From Congeria kusceri (lineage: Eukaryota; Mollusca; Bivalvia; Myida; Dreissenidae), in the NCBI GenBank assembly GCA_027627225.1, contig CM051027.1, positions 86,784,451 through 86,848,450 on the forward strand: DNA of 64,000 nt, read 5' to 3'. Shown in pieces: positions 47,701 to 57,927 of the stretch. Position 1 is the first letter of the stretch. Every line of letters starts with the position of its first letter. The notes beneath the pieces were generated by a model. The model was given only the letters and a program-made list of their open reading frames with translations. It ran no database searches and was not told the DNA's origin. A program made the translations under genes and the position numbers.

Positions 47701-50223
47701 TACAGGCACTGGTTTTAGCCAATGACATTACTTTGATCCCATACAGGAACCGTTGAATTGATACAGGAACAGTTGATCATTTTATTTTTTTATGCTAACT
47801 GATATAAGACGTGCATTTTTACTGATATTGTGCGTAATATTGTAAAGTTGATTTATAAATGCATAAAATAATGGTAAGTGCAATATAAAATCAAGGACAA
47901 CTAAAATATTCTGGAGAGACAACAGTGTATAAACACAACATTTAGAGGGATATAACTTACAATTAGGGGTAAGGAACTTAGGAGCCAACTGGGCTCCCGA
48001 CCCTGAAAACCAACAAGCCCATTCTGGAAATCATGAGCCACTTGGCCTCATTAGAACCTTCTTGGAAAAATACCATGGGTTTCAATACAATTGCACTGTG
48101 AAGTGTTTTGTGTGTTGAGACAACAATTGAATTGCTGTTTTCTCAAACATAGAATATGATCATGATGGCGTGCATCTGTGATGGACAACATGTTACAATG
48201 GAGATAATTAAAACACACATAAAGAGAATTACCTTTGATATAATTTTTTATATGTATTATGAGTGTGTAATATGAGAAAATCCTTCAAAAATATACAGTT
48301 AGCAAACTGGGCTCATTACTGGCAAACCAATTTGCCTAGCTGCAAAACAGGCCGCCATTGGCCAATGGGCCAGTGTTAATTTTTAGGAATGGCATCGAAT
48401 ACCAAAATCGGTATGCGAATATTCGCTTTTTCATTCAATCGAGTATTCGATTATTCGCATAGATTGGTATATACTATATTGAACTTTGTGGCCTAACTGC
48501 CAATGACATAATGAGTAGTCTTGAAAGACATTGTTGTACTGATTAGTCAGTACTGTCATTGTTTTATTAACAAATTGCACTTCCTAATTAATGCACAGCT
48601 TGCACAGTATAAAAGCATAAACAACGACAGAACCCATTTTCATTGTTCTTTTAATCAAAACATTTTATAACACTACACATTTGTATCAGTATGGAAACGC
48701 GCCGATAAGCATAGTTTATCAGCAAATTTGAGCAATGTTTCTCAACTAAAATGACTGCTCAATGTGTAAACGAACCCCTGTATATTATTTGTTGTTACTC
48801 CTTTCACAAGTCTTAACGCAAGTTGTAATTATCAATTAACAGCTATGGTTTCCTACTGTCTTATCAAAGATCTATCAATAAACAAATAGATCTCAGGTCT
48901 TATGTAATTGTGTATTTCTGGCGACCAGACACGCGTGGCGACTGACACTGTCCAGTGTATTCATTATCCATCGGTCTGACACGTGACACCGGGCCAGAAT
49001 ATTGAACACACTGTATTAGGTATCTACTGGTGAAATACTACATTTAAGTTGACAGAAAATACTTTCTACATTCAGGAAATTATTTTTTAAAACGCAGTAC
49101 AAATTTGCGATTATTCGAATGGAGTTTTTACTATTTGAATGGCTATCATTTAATCGAATATTCAAATAGTTTTGCCATCCCTAGTAAATTTATATCCCTG
49201 TTCTACTTTGCTTGTTACCACTCTCCCAAATTTTACTTGAAGGATTTTGTATTCTCCTTTAAAATGTTAATTAAACAATTTTTTCCCTAACTCTAGGGCT
49301 TCATTTCTAGGCACTAAAGAAAAGCCCTGCATATAGTTAAAATGTGCATGTGGTGACTGTATTGCAGGTAACATTCTATAGAGCGTTGCAGAGGTCTCAG
49401 TTAAAATAATCGTGTGTGTGGTGACTGTATTGCAGGTAAAATTCTATAGAGCGTTGCAGCGGTCTCAGTTAAAATAATCGTGTGTGTGGTGACTGTATTG
49501 CAGGTAACATTCTATGAAGCGTTGCAGCGGTCTCGTCCTCGCAGCTCACGTGCACAAGAGGAGGAAAGACTTCTACAGCAGTATGTGACTCACTACCTTG
49601 CTTTCCTTTCCTTCTTTATTCATACTTATTGTGGAGCAACTGGTTTGACTTGTGATTAGTTTGACACTTTCATAATAAAAATACTGTCATATTTTGTTGA
49701 AAGACTATATTTGTGTAGCTTTGATCAATTTTTGAAGATTATCATTTGAGGATTATCGAAATTAACATAGAACACATGTTCGACTTGAAAAGTTGACATG
49801 AAAGATCATATTCCAAATTCTGATAAACATCTATGGAATAAATACTGGTATTAATGGCCCTCTTAAACCATTATCAAAAGGGTAATTGTTTGGGCTTCAA
49901 TTGACTTGTGTTGAGGAATTCTATGTTGAACAGTTTTAGATTTTTGTCCAATTTTCATTGTTACTATTAAATCTCACATTTGCGCCCACAGAGCCATAGC
50001 CGAGAGTATAGCATTACAGAGCGGGAAGTCTGTAGTATCTGAACCCATTCCCGAATACAGTCCGCAGGAGGAGCACAGTGATTCGCAAGGTGAACTCATA
50101 GACGAACAGTTACAAATCGCCATGGCAATATCGGAGCGGGAAAACGCGGAGGCCGAGAGACGTCGCAAACAAGAAGAAGAGGAGCTTAACAGAATACTGC
50201 AACTGTCACTGGTGGAAAAATAA
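32706..50223 (+). CDS. ANKRD13: Ankyrin repeat domain-containing protein 13 (ANKRD13A/B/D type), complete, 14 exons, 601 aa
   Basis: ANKRD13A/B/D proteins bind Lys63-linked ubiquitin on internalised receptors and act at the plasma membrane and endosomes. Exons: 32706-32801, 36597-36732, 37034-37158, 37382-37427, 38447-38500, 39070-39159, 39522-39705, 40002-40068, 40457-40615, 45350-45629, 45916-46077, 46945-47042, 49504-49580, 49992-50223. They sum to 1806 nt with compatible phases. The N-terminus has [10 protein letters not shown] and ankyrin repeats ([29 protein letters not shown]). The middle has the family blocks [40 protein letters not shown] and [10 protein letters not shown] of the GPCR-chaperone domain, then [19 protein letters not shown] and [19 protein letters not shown]. 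The C-terminus carries four ubiquitin-interacting motifs near residues 478-493, 519-537, 562-578 and 586-600. Length matches the vertebrate paralogues (about 590-630, recalled). The acceptors of exons 2 and 13 lie in tandem duplications. A 4 kb transposon-like block fills much of intron 9. Confidence 0.97.
33189..34071. mobile_element. TA-flanked TIR element, 883 bp, in ANKRD13 intron 1
   Basis: CTGTGGAATGACTTGAATTC at left and CTGCGGAATCACTAATTTTC read inward from the right, then CGCGG; TA on both sides. Tc1/mariner-type MITE. Confidence 0.85.
34314..34720. mobile_element. hAT-type MITE, 407 bp
   Basis: CAGGGATGTG at left pairs with CAGGGATTGG read inward from the right. The 8-bp flanks TCTGAACA and TCTGGACA match at 7 of 8. 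The interior is saturated with GAGTAC/GTACTC words. Confidence 0.85.
34814..36252 (-). mobile_element. Helentron/pearl-like element, core A, inverted, in ANKRD13 intron 1
   Basis: Mirror image of the copy at 2893-4546: left edge TTAGCTCAACTGAGCACGAA, right edge GGGCCATCATGCCCTCTTGT. Six core units carry AGTTATTGCCC and GACATTATTCAGGATAGAGA. Long open frames on both strands arise from the repeats. Confidence 0.85.
36541..36640 (+). repeat. 43-bp tandem duplication covering the ANKRD13 exon 2 acceptor
   Basis: CATTGCAG|TTTAACATTAAA (exon-like start 36554) is followed 43 bp later by CATTGCAG|TTTGACATAGAA (real exon, 36597). Both copies continue to AGATCC.CATGGT. Use of the first acceptor would read 15 codons to an in-frame TGA. 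Confidence 0.9.
37721..38247. mobile_element. TIR element inserted in the previous MITE
   Basis: GTGGTATTCCAGAAA and AATATCTTAAGT at left are mirrored by ACTTAAGATATTTCTGGAAT at right. It contains another complete MITE (37947-38204). Confidence 0.8.
37947..38204. mobile_element. MITE, GTCGTGGGAAAAC family, innermost copy
   Basis: Nearly full-length with paired ends and both hairpins, inside the element at 37721-38247. Confidence 0.9.
38806..39058. mobile_element. MITE, GTCGTGGGAAAAC family, in ANKRD13 intron 5
   Basis: GGCGCGTCGTGGGAAAACCG to GGTTTTCTCACGACGAGCC. The centre lies opposite to the copy at 37947. It ends only about 10 bp before the exon 6 acceptor (exon start 39070). Confidence 0.9.
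42720..42832. repeat. 113-bp long palindrome inside the 4 kb element
   Basis: CAGGTTACTGATTGGTCTTG on the left pairs with CAGGTTACTGCCTGGTCTTG read inward from the right; the arms exceed 30 bp. The centre is AACGGCCGTT. Confidence 0.85.
43549..44518. mobile_element. TA-flanked TIR element, 970 bp, nested in the 4 kb element
   Basis: GCCTCAGGGTACCAATTCTC and inverted GCCTCGGGGTACCAATTCTC bound it, then AAACG on both, with TA flanks. No transposase seen. Confidence 0.85.
46330..46741. mobile_element. TA-flanked TIR MITE, 412 bp, in ANKRD13 intron 11
   Basis: CATTCGAAACGCGATAATAC at left and CAGTCGAAACGCGATACTAC read inward from the right; TA at 46328-46329 and 46742-46743. Internal GTAGTATCGC/GTAGTAACGC words recur. 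Confidence 0.85.
47331..47455. repeat. 125-bp near-perfect palindrome
   Basis: The arms are about 55 nt: AATAAGTGATTTCGTACAGG pairs with AATAAGTGATTTCACACAGG read inward from the right, continuing through TTTGTCC and GAGGTC. The loop is near GAGCCCGTAGGGC. It lies in ANKRD13 intron 12. Confidence 0.85.
48384..49183. mobile_element. hAT-type element, 800 bp
   Basis: TAGGAATGGCATCGAATAC at left and the inverted TAGGGATGGCA at right; 8-bp flanks TTAATTTT and GTAAATTT match at 6 of 8. GAATATTCG words are repeated near both ends. Confidence 0.65.
49351..49580 (+). repeat. 68-bp tandem triplication covering the ANKRD13 exon 13 acceptor
   Basis: TGTATTGCAG|GTAACATTCT occurs with exon-like starts at 49368, 49436 and 49504. 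Only the third is followed by the conserved reading frame (GAAGCGTTGCAGCGGTCTCG). The first two read 13 codons and then TAA. Confidence 0.92.
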
Positions 50224-50440
50224 TGTGGCAAGCGTTTAATTTTCGAAAGGTTTCTGCATATTTTGCTTGCTTATTATTTATAACAAGATCTGGTCAATTT
50301 TAAGCATGCAGCATAGTACATTGTTTACACATGTACATTGTAATACATTTGTTCCTATTTATTTAGTTTAAAAGTACGTAAATTTGATGATAATTTGCTG
50401 GGAACAAATCACATAAGGGAGTTAATGTGTACTTTACTTT

Positions 50441-50575
50441 TGTCACTTTATTGATGTGTCAGTGTAGATGATGTTTTATTTTTACATTTATTTCTTATTG
50501 TACAACGCCGTTGCATATGTATTTCATATGTCGAAATAGGCGTTTAAGCAAATAAACAAGTTTCATGTTTACTTA
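50441..50575 (+). repeat. Repeat shared with 6550-6685 in the ANKRD13 3' UTR
   Basis: GTCACTTTATTGATGTGTCA, TTGTACAACGCCGTTG and AAGCAAATAAACAAGTTTCA match the minus strand of 6550-6685. Contains the AATAAA of ANKRD13. Confidence 0.7.
50551..50556 (+). terminator. Candidate polyadenylation signal of ANKRD13 (AATAAA)
   Basis: AATAAA lies 328 bp after the ANKRD13 stop codon. It falls inside a segment (about 50441-50575) that recurs in inverted orientation at 6550-6685, so the signal may be supplied by a repeat. Confidence 0.5.
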
Positions 50576-51235
50576 AACACTATAAAGTTAGTTTCCACTG
50601 GACAGTGTTTTGGACCATTGATGCCCAAGGACCCTGTTTGCTGTCTTCATACAAAATAACTCTTGTTTTTGGCCATACCAGACATTCTGACTGTTAAGTG
50701 AATGATCACTGTCTTGCCACTGTGCTTAGACTGCTGAATGTTGTTCCAATTACATTCTTGATTGCATATGTTACACATATTGTACTTGCCACTGATTCAA
50801 TTGTATAGGTACTGAAAAACATTGTCATGTATTTGTTTTATTTCATTTCCCTGATAGCTGTCTTTTATTTATCAGATACATGTATTTAAGTGTTGTATTT
50901 TTCATATTCGTACTTCTCTGTTGCTTTAAATATTAAATGTACAAAGTAATGAGATGTGTCATTGGCAGTTTGTTGTTAAAACTTCCTGTAAACAATCAAT
51001 CATCAATATGTCGTCAGCAGTATGTTGTTTTTGTTTTAGCAGACAAAATCTGTTCAGTTTAAAACGACTACAATGTATATCAACAAAACTTTGGTCTCCT
51101 ATTGCACTATAAATGATATTAGATGATAGAAATGTGGTGTACTAAGACATATATATTAAATGAAGAATAAATAATATAATACATATTGAGATATTTGATA
51201 AAAACATATCAGCAATAATGTTTGAAAAAACTAAA

Positions 51236-51324
51236 AGCTCAAGCTGGTATCAAACTCACGACTTAGGTGGCATACGAAGAAATGACAGAAGACCACGCTT
51301 TAACCAACTGCACTATTCTGCTTT
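51236..51324 (-). repeat. tRNA-derived SINE head, degenerate
   Basis: The minus strand reads AGTGCAGTTGGTTAAAGCGT (A-box-like), then GAGTTTGATACCAGCTTGAG (B-box-like), with the two boxes about 60 nt apart, as in an RNA polymerase III promoter. It folds poorly as a tRNA. Confidence 0.55.
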
Positions 51325-52915
51325 GTGAGGTAAAATCTGTAAACTATGGTTATACAAAACAATTATGGTTATACAATTATGGTTATACAAAACAACTATG
51401 GTTATACAAACAATTCTGATATCAAAATGTAAACATGAAAAAGGGCCAAACCAACGCAACCTATATTATAATTTAATTTTTATCTCAGAATGCAAAAACT
51501 GTTTTTCCATTATATACACCTTATTTTAACAGTTATTATATGCTAGTTTTAATATCTTAATTTCAGATTTCTTAAAGAAATTGCCCCCTTGAGGCCCTTT
51601 TCGTTGACGTAGTCCCTGTAAGGTAAGCAGAGTCCTTGGTTGTGCTAGGTCTAATGAGATCAGTGACAGGCTGGGGATGGAAAATGTTATGAAATGAGAG
51701 CAGAGTGTGTTAACGTCTTATGGAAACAGATTTGCTTAGGTATCTATATGGTTGCCACGCTTCATTCCGAGTGTAACCCTAATGTACACTGCAGGTACCA
51801 TAGTTCACATATCAGTATGACCTTGAATGGTATACATGATTGTTTTATTCAGCAGCATGAATTGTACAGGCACCAGGCATTAGTCGGGCTTCTTTCTGCT
51901 AGACAGATGGGAGTCAGTTATTTATCAGCCTTTGAAGTGCTACCATTGACTTTTACTACCCCAATGATTCTCTTACAGCATTATTGTTTCATTTCAGAAA
52001 ATTCTTTATTTCAGTAACTAAAATCTGTATATAAAATAGCAAAATGTCATTTTAAACAGCACAGAGTTTTGGGACGCATGTCAGAATGTTCTGACCCTAT
52101 GCATGTTAGTTAAGATTCACGTTATTTAAATTTTTAGAGACGAAACAATATTCTATACTTTCCGTATGAATAATAATGTGTAAGGATGTTGTTTGATGTT
52201 GCAAGAAATAAAATGTTATTTTATTATTGATACTTATTCAATGTGATATTCTGTTGTTTTATATGTATTGTGTAATAAATGTGCAACAATGTCATGATTT
52301 GTTATCTTCAAACAAAAACGGCCAAAAGTAATTGCCATGTGAACTCGTTTAATAATTTATCCAATGAAATCCAAGTACAATAATTGATAGCTGCTTAATT
52401 ACCTTTACAAAGGAGGTCATGTTTTTGTGGGCAATGGTTTGTTAAGTAGCAACTTTACCAGATGTGCATACAATTTTCTTAGAAGGTTGGAAATGGGCTG
52501 GTGAACAAATGAATATATTTAGATCTGGATCACCATCTGGATCCAGATTTGTTAAAAAGGAATCTTTATTATTGGGAGATCGGGCAACACGTGGGGGGGG
52601 GGGGGGGGGCGATGAGCTGCTTTGGTGAGGGACTGAGCTCAAAGTGCTTTCTAGCAACTATGAGACATACGCGAAACTATGAAATGCAACTTACCATGTC
52701 ACATTCTCAAACCTTGAATTCATAGCTAAACAAACTTACATTAAGTGGCAACAGCAAGAGGGATGACGCAGAAAATGAGTTTACGATAGCGTAATGGTAA
52801 GGGAATAAAATGTTATCAAAATTGTTTTCCTATTGCAATGAAAGAAATGGGTGGATATAGAATAAAAACAGAAACATTAGATTTTATGATAGTTTTCAGA
52901 ATTGATTTATTAGTT

Positions 52916-52921
52916 CTATGT
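52916..52921 (-). terminator. Candidate polyadenylation signal of ARPC3
   Basis: AATAAA on the minus strand, about 335 bp after the ARPC3 stop. It would give a 3' UTR of usual length. Confidence 0.45.
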
Positions 52922-53254
52922 ACATATATTTTTAATGTACATTGTATACAGAAAAGTTCAAGCTATTACAAAACTATTTAAAGCTGAAGGACAGCATGAC
53001 TTTACACAGAGTTTTTGTAAGTATAAAAGATAGTATATAATCAAACAAGCAATGCAATTTTTACTACAACTTGTATACAATAGGAGATAACAATACAACT
53101 GCCACAGAATTAATGTTTGAACAATCATCCACACAGTCTCACAGTGAGAGGAATGTATTGCCAGTATATGATGGACAAACTCTTCTGAATGTTACACATT
53201 GCAATAGGCTATGCACCACTATGTGTCCCCATTCAGTCATCTATCTATAAGTAT

Positions 53255-56200
53255 CTACTGTCCTGGGGCTGCTAGACTCTTGTCCATGAACTTCCTCTTG
53301 ACAAAGCACATCCACCACTGAAAACAATACATAGGGCTAGTGTCATGTTAAACCATCAAGCTCCCTATTATCCGTAAGAGTCTTTCTTTCTTATTGGTTC
53401 CTTTCTGTGTGCTGGAATTGTCCCTCAATTGAACAATTGACGAATAAGAAATTGAATGAAAGAACTATAATTTTCTACAGGTAATAGTTGTTCTTGTGAT
53501 ATGATTGGAAAATACATGTAGAATCAGGCCTTTCATTCACTTTTGAAATCTGGAAGTCTGAACTTCCTAGCCTCTGATTTTGGAAGTTTTGCTAATAATA
53601 TTTGAAGTTTTGACAGTATTGCGCGACATAAGTATTGAGCATTTCAGAAATGTAATGAAGCATAATATATATGAGCCGTGTCGTGGGAAACCCGGGCTTA
53701 ATGCGTGTGCGTAAAGTGTTGTCCCAGATCAGCCTGTGCAGTCCGCACAGGCTTATCCGGGTCGGCACTTTCTGCTTTTATGGTATTTTCTGTATCAAGG
53801 AAGTCTCTTCTAAACATAAATCCACTGAAGGCGGTAAGTGCCGTCCTGGATTAGCCTGTGCAGACTGCTATGGCTTATCCGGGACGACACTTCACGCACA
53901 TGCATTAAGTCCGGTTTTCCTATGGCGTGCCTCATATATAATATATATTCAAGGTTTGTTTAAGGTCATTTCTTTTTCATCAGGTGTTTATAATATGCCA
54001 ATTTATTCAGTTAAAGAGGTATACATTGAGATGAATCACTTTAATTTTTCTTCTAATTTGTTCATCCTTACATGATGAAACTTCCGTGGCTGCAATTTTG
54101 GAAGTCCTGAAACTTCCATGGCTGCAATTTTGGAAGTCCTATGACAAAAACTGATAGTAAATTACTCCCAAACTTCCGTTAATGGAAGCCCTGTAGAATG
54201 ATGTCATAAAAATATCTTGGTACACTGAACCTTTTAATTAAACATTTTAGTGCCTGTACTCTTACTCCAAGCTATTGTTCTATCCGATTCAATAAAAAAC
54301 ACCCTGCCCTTTCAATTATTTCTCCTAAATACTGACAATAACTTGAGTACTGATTATTGGAAAACGTATATAGTACTACATTTTCTGCAGAATAATGCAT
54401 TACAATGAACATGATTTCATAATTTTTGCAATCTAATTAAAACCATCCAGTCTGGCGTTGCTATACTATCAGAGACAAGTATTGGAGCAAAGGTTAAGAT
54501 TTGATTTTAATTTTGATTTTTAGATAAATGTAGAAGTTAAACTACCATTTAAAAGCAACCCCCTTCCCCCCATGAAGGCATGAATGTAAGAAAATAAAGG
54601 GCTCTTGTGTCATTACTCACTTTAGAAGGCTTGTCGGTCTCAGGGTCGAAGACTTTCTCACACATGCGTACACCCACTTCCTGTCTGATTTGTTGCAAGT
54701 AGGCTCTCATGGTATCTGAGAAAAGCGTCATAGACAAATACAGGCTACACAATCAATAAAGCTTTAAGAATACAAGTAACATGTTTTGAATTTGTTATTG
54801 TCCAATTTCAGATTATCTTAAGATCAAAAGAAGCTGTTGTAATCATAACTAGCAGAACTGGAAATGGTAAAAAGCATTGAAAATAAAACATTTTTCAACA
54901 GGTGTTAGAATCAAGTAAGAATTATTTACTTGTTAATAGTTGTTTTTATCAGATTGACAAAGCATAATAATGTCACACATTTGTATAAAATAATATTATA
55001 TTAAGTTTTGTTTATGAATTAATAATTAATTCATGGATGCTAGTGAAAAATCTCCATTGTTTTAAAATAATATACACTAAATTTATTTTCCATGATGAAC
55101 CTTAGCAATTATTAAATGAAATAATTTCACCAATTCAATCTCAATATGTACCTCCCAAAACATTGTTCACTATGTACAACTGCCAAGAACATATGAGGCG
55201 TGTCATGGGGAAATCGGGCTTAATGCATATGCGTTAAGTACGGAATCCGGTTAGTGCCATATGGAATATCGTGCAGGCGAGGGTGAGACACGAGAATTGC
55301 GCGAATCACAAAGCGAGACACTATATTCCAGCGCGACATGAATCGAGGCATGATATTGTAACATGAGATCTTGCACTGTCGCAGTTTCCCATACCACGAA
55401 ATCTCGCGGCAAAATATGGTGTCTCGCTTCCTGTTTCTCCGGATTATCGTGTCTGCCATAAAATATCGTGCCTCGCTTAATGTCTCGCGCAATTATCGTG
55501 CCTTACGTTCAAAGGTCGAGACATGAGATGCGAAGCGCAACACGAAGCGATAGCGATATTCAGACGAGACATAAAGCGAGGCACGATATTACATCGTTCA
55601 AATATCCCCCGTATCTCCAGTCTCGCGGTATATTTCAAACCACGATACACGCAGCGAGACGCGAGAATCCGGCGACACGCGAAGCGAGACACAATACTGT
55701 ATTGTTCAAATATTGCCCGAATATCGAGTCTCGCAGGAATATCGTTTCTCGCATTTCTCGTGTCTCGTTCTTGCTGTAAGAGGCACAATATTCCATATGG
55801 CATTTACCAGATTCCGTAGTTAAGTGTCAGCCCGGATTAGCCTGTGCATTCCCTACAAGCTTAGTCAGGATGACACTTTCCACTTTTATGCTATTTTATG
55901 TTTCAAGGAAGTCTCTTCTAAACATAAATCCACTCTAGGCAGAAAGCGGATTGCACAGGCTGATCCGGGACGACACTTTAAGCATGTGCATTACTCCCGG
56001 TTTTCCCACGACACACTTCAAGAAGACGTGAAGTATCTAGCTTTTTGTGCTACCTTCTTCTGCCTTGCTGGAGGGTTTAGCAAACATAGCATTGAGTGGG
56101 AACTTTTGCTCGCCAGGTATGGGGTAGTTGATAATGCCTAAGGTGTACATCTCCTTCTGTCCGTCATTCTTTGATTGGCACTGAAACATGCATAGGGCAG

Positions 56201-57598
56201 TTCGAACAGCTACATCCACACATCACTTAAAAGTGTAAATAATGTAAATAATGGTTGTACAAAAAACAACACCAAAATGATTGAATAGTGAAACAAGTTA
56301 ATGAATAATTAAGACATGTATTTAAATCAGTATAACATTTTATAATGATGTAAAATTATAAAGCTAAGTAATGATGACTCTTCAGTCTTTCTGAACCCAC
56401 CCTTTGCAACTTTTTGAGACATTCACTGACATATAGGGTTATGTAGATCAAAGTTCTGTCTGCTTCGCTCTGAAAGAAATGGATAAATGACATTTTAAAA
56501 GAAAGTGCACAACTTAAAATGCAGTAATAAAAACAAATAGTAAGTTATAGAGCTGCATTGTTGATAACATAGGCATACATAGGGCTTACAACTTGCATAT
56601 TTATGTTGATTTTACCAGCACTTGCATTAAGTCTTTTGATACCACCTACAAATTTAATTAGCTGTTGAAGATAACAAATGTCATAATTCCTTACACTTTA
56701 CAAGAATCTTCAATTTATTGCTAAGGGATATGAAAGTTGTGAAAGCAAAACTTAAACATTACTTGAAAATATAGCTGACCTTTATTTCATAAGTTCTGAA
56801 GAAGATATTTGCCTTGAAGTAAAGTATGGCTTCATCTATAATATCAAAATCTGTTGCTGCAAAATAGGAAAACCTGACTGATAAATAATTTCATGTAATG
56901 TTACATAATATTTTCTTGGAGAAATTATGTAATTCCTCTGGCTAAATAATTATTTTCTATATTGTTGATACTGTTGCATTCAATATATCTTTAACAGTGT
57001 ATCTTTAACAGTGCACTTCGATTAAATTCTGTGATGACATTGACACTTCCTTATTCCAGAAATTGACTTTACAGTTTTTTTACACTTACTATCTTTTGGT
57101 GCTGGTCCTTTATATGATGTCCGAAGTGGCAGGACGGCCATATTCCCCACCAACTTTGGAGGTTCAGTAAACTTTGAATGATAAGCCTACAAAAGTAATA
57201 TCACATTCCATTTTACTGTTTAACACCATTTACTGATTTATTAAGAAAACAATTAGAATAAACAATTTTAATTATGATGAATGGATAGTGGAATGATTAA
57301 TGGAAACATTTAAATCAGAAATATAAATAAATTACAATAAAGTATAGTATGATTTAAATGTGTACGTATATTGGTCACTGTATAATACATTGCATACTCA
57401 ATGCAGAATATTGCAGAAACACAGTGAGACAGCCCATGTCCATGACATCTTGTATTTTTCAGTTGTATAAGCTTAGTAAAAGTGATAACTGGACACACAT
57501 TAACTCGGAATTAAAGTACACTACGACAATGTTATATGACACTACGTTTGTGACGTGTTAAGGCCATTTATTTAATATAGTTTTGTACTCACAGGCAT
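53255..57598 (-). CDS. ARPC3: Actin-related protein 2/3 complex subunit 3 (p21-Arc), complete, 7 exons, 177 aa
   Basis: ARPC3 is a structural subunit of the Arp2/3 complex, which nucleates branched actin filaments in the cytoplasm. Exons in transcript order: 57598-57593, 57186-57090, 56856-56780, 56469-56401, 56180-56054, 54715-54621, 53317-53255; total 534 nt. The first coding exon holds only ATG CCT. Diagnostic blocks include [121 protein letters not shown] and the end SLAAPGQ. The length is within a residue of the vertebrate protein (178, recalled). No disabling change is seen. It is transcribed away from GPN3, with start codons 330 bp apart. A plus-strand TTTATT at 52916-52921 reads as AATAAA on the gene strand, a plausible polyadenylation signal. 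Two GTCGTGGGAAAAC-family repeats sit in its introns, one interrupted by another element. Confidence 0.98.
53672..53933. mobile_element. MITE, GTCGTGGGAAAAC family, in ARPC3 last intron
   Basis: Full-length copy with ends GTGTCGTGGGAAACCCGGGC and GTCCGGTTTTCCTATGGCGT and both hairpin arms. Confidence 0.9.
55194..56020. mobile_element. MITE, GTCGTGGGAAAAC family, interrupted by a 580-bp element
   Basis: The left arm (55194-55238) and the remainder (55819-56020) are separated by the insertion below. The right end is just 34 bp from ARPC3 exon 5. Confidence 0.88.
55239..55818. mobile_element. 580-bp TIR element made of CGAGACACGATAT words
   Basis: Ends TACGGAATCCGGTTAGTGCC and, inverted, TACGGAATCTGGTAAATGCC, continuing to CATATGGAAT. 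Six-base duplication GTTAAG lies at 55233-55238 and 55819-55824. The interior is dense in GCGAGACACGATA-type words on both strands and unusually CpG-rich. Confidence 0.88.
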
Positions 57599-57927
57599 TT
57601 TCACTAAACTTTATTTCCTTGCTTGAACACTTCCGGGTGTGTCACGTGATCTGGAATGTTTACGTCAATAAAAATTGTAAATGTATATTTATAAATTATA
57701 TTGATATAAAAAAAAAATATTGTAAAAACGCTATGAAATATTCGTCATGTTAATAAATGAAAATACTAAAATATATAGAATATAAATGTTTGCGTTAGTA
57801 TGTTATTACTTGTTAAGTTATATTGTTGATGTAAGCGACTGAGGATAGTGCTTGTAACGTGATTTTCCTTACAAAATCATTTATTTCATTTCTTTTGAAT
57901 TACATTTAAAGAAAATACACGATAAAA
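57599..57927. promoter_or_regulatory. Shared ARPC3/GPN3 divergent promoter
   Basis: Only 329 bp separate the two start codons, so both genes must start from this stretch. It holds ACTTCCGG (57629-57636), an ETS-type site usual in housekeeping divergent promoters, and the palindromic E-box TCACGTGA (57642-57649), about 45 bp from the ARPC3 ATG. No TATA box is clearly placed. The right half is AT-rich. Site function is inferred from motif knowledge. Confidence 0.7.

Larger units (their letters stand above)
50224..53254. other. ANKRD13/ARPC3 tail-to-tail intergenic region
   Basis: Convergent 3' ends. Contains the ANKRD13 3' UTR, the tRNA-like SINE fragment near 51240, a TTATGGTTATACAA repeat (51345-51412), a poly-G run near 52590-52608 and the ARPC3 3' UTR. 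No further coding exon was recognised. Confidence 0.7.

Noticed and set aside
51694..52017. 107-codon frame between ANKRD13 and ARPC3
   Set aside because: No recognised domain, no repeat of codon bias seen in the real exons, and it lies between convergent 3' ends; chance or UTR.
55468..55803. Several frames of about 100 codons on both strands, rich in Arg
   Set aside because: They come from the CGAGACACG word repeats of the inserted 580-bp element; no start context, splice support or domain.
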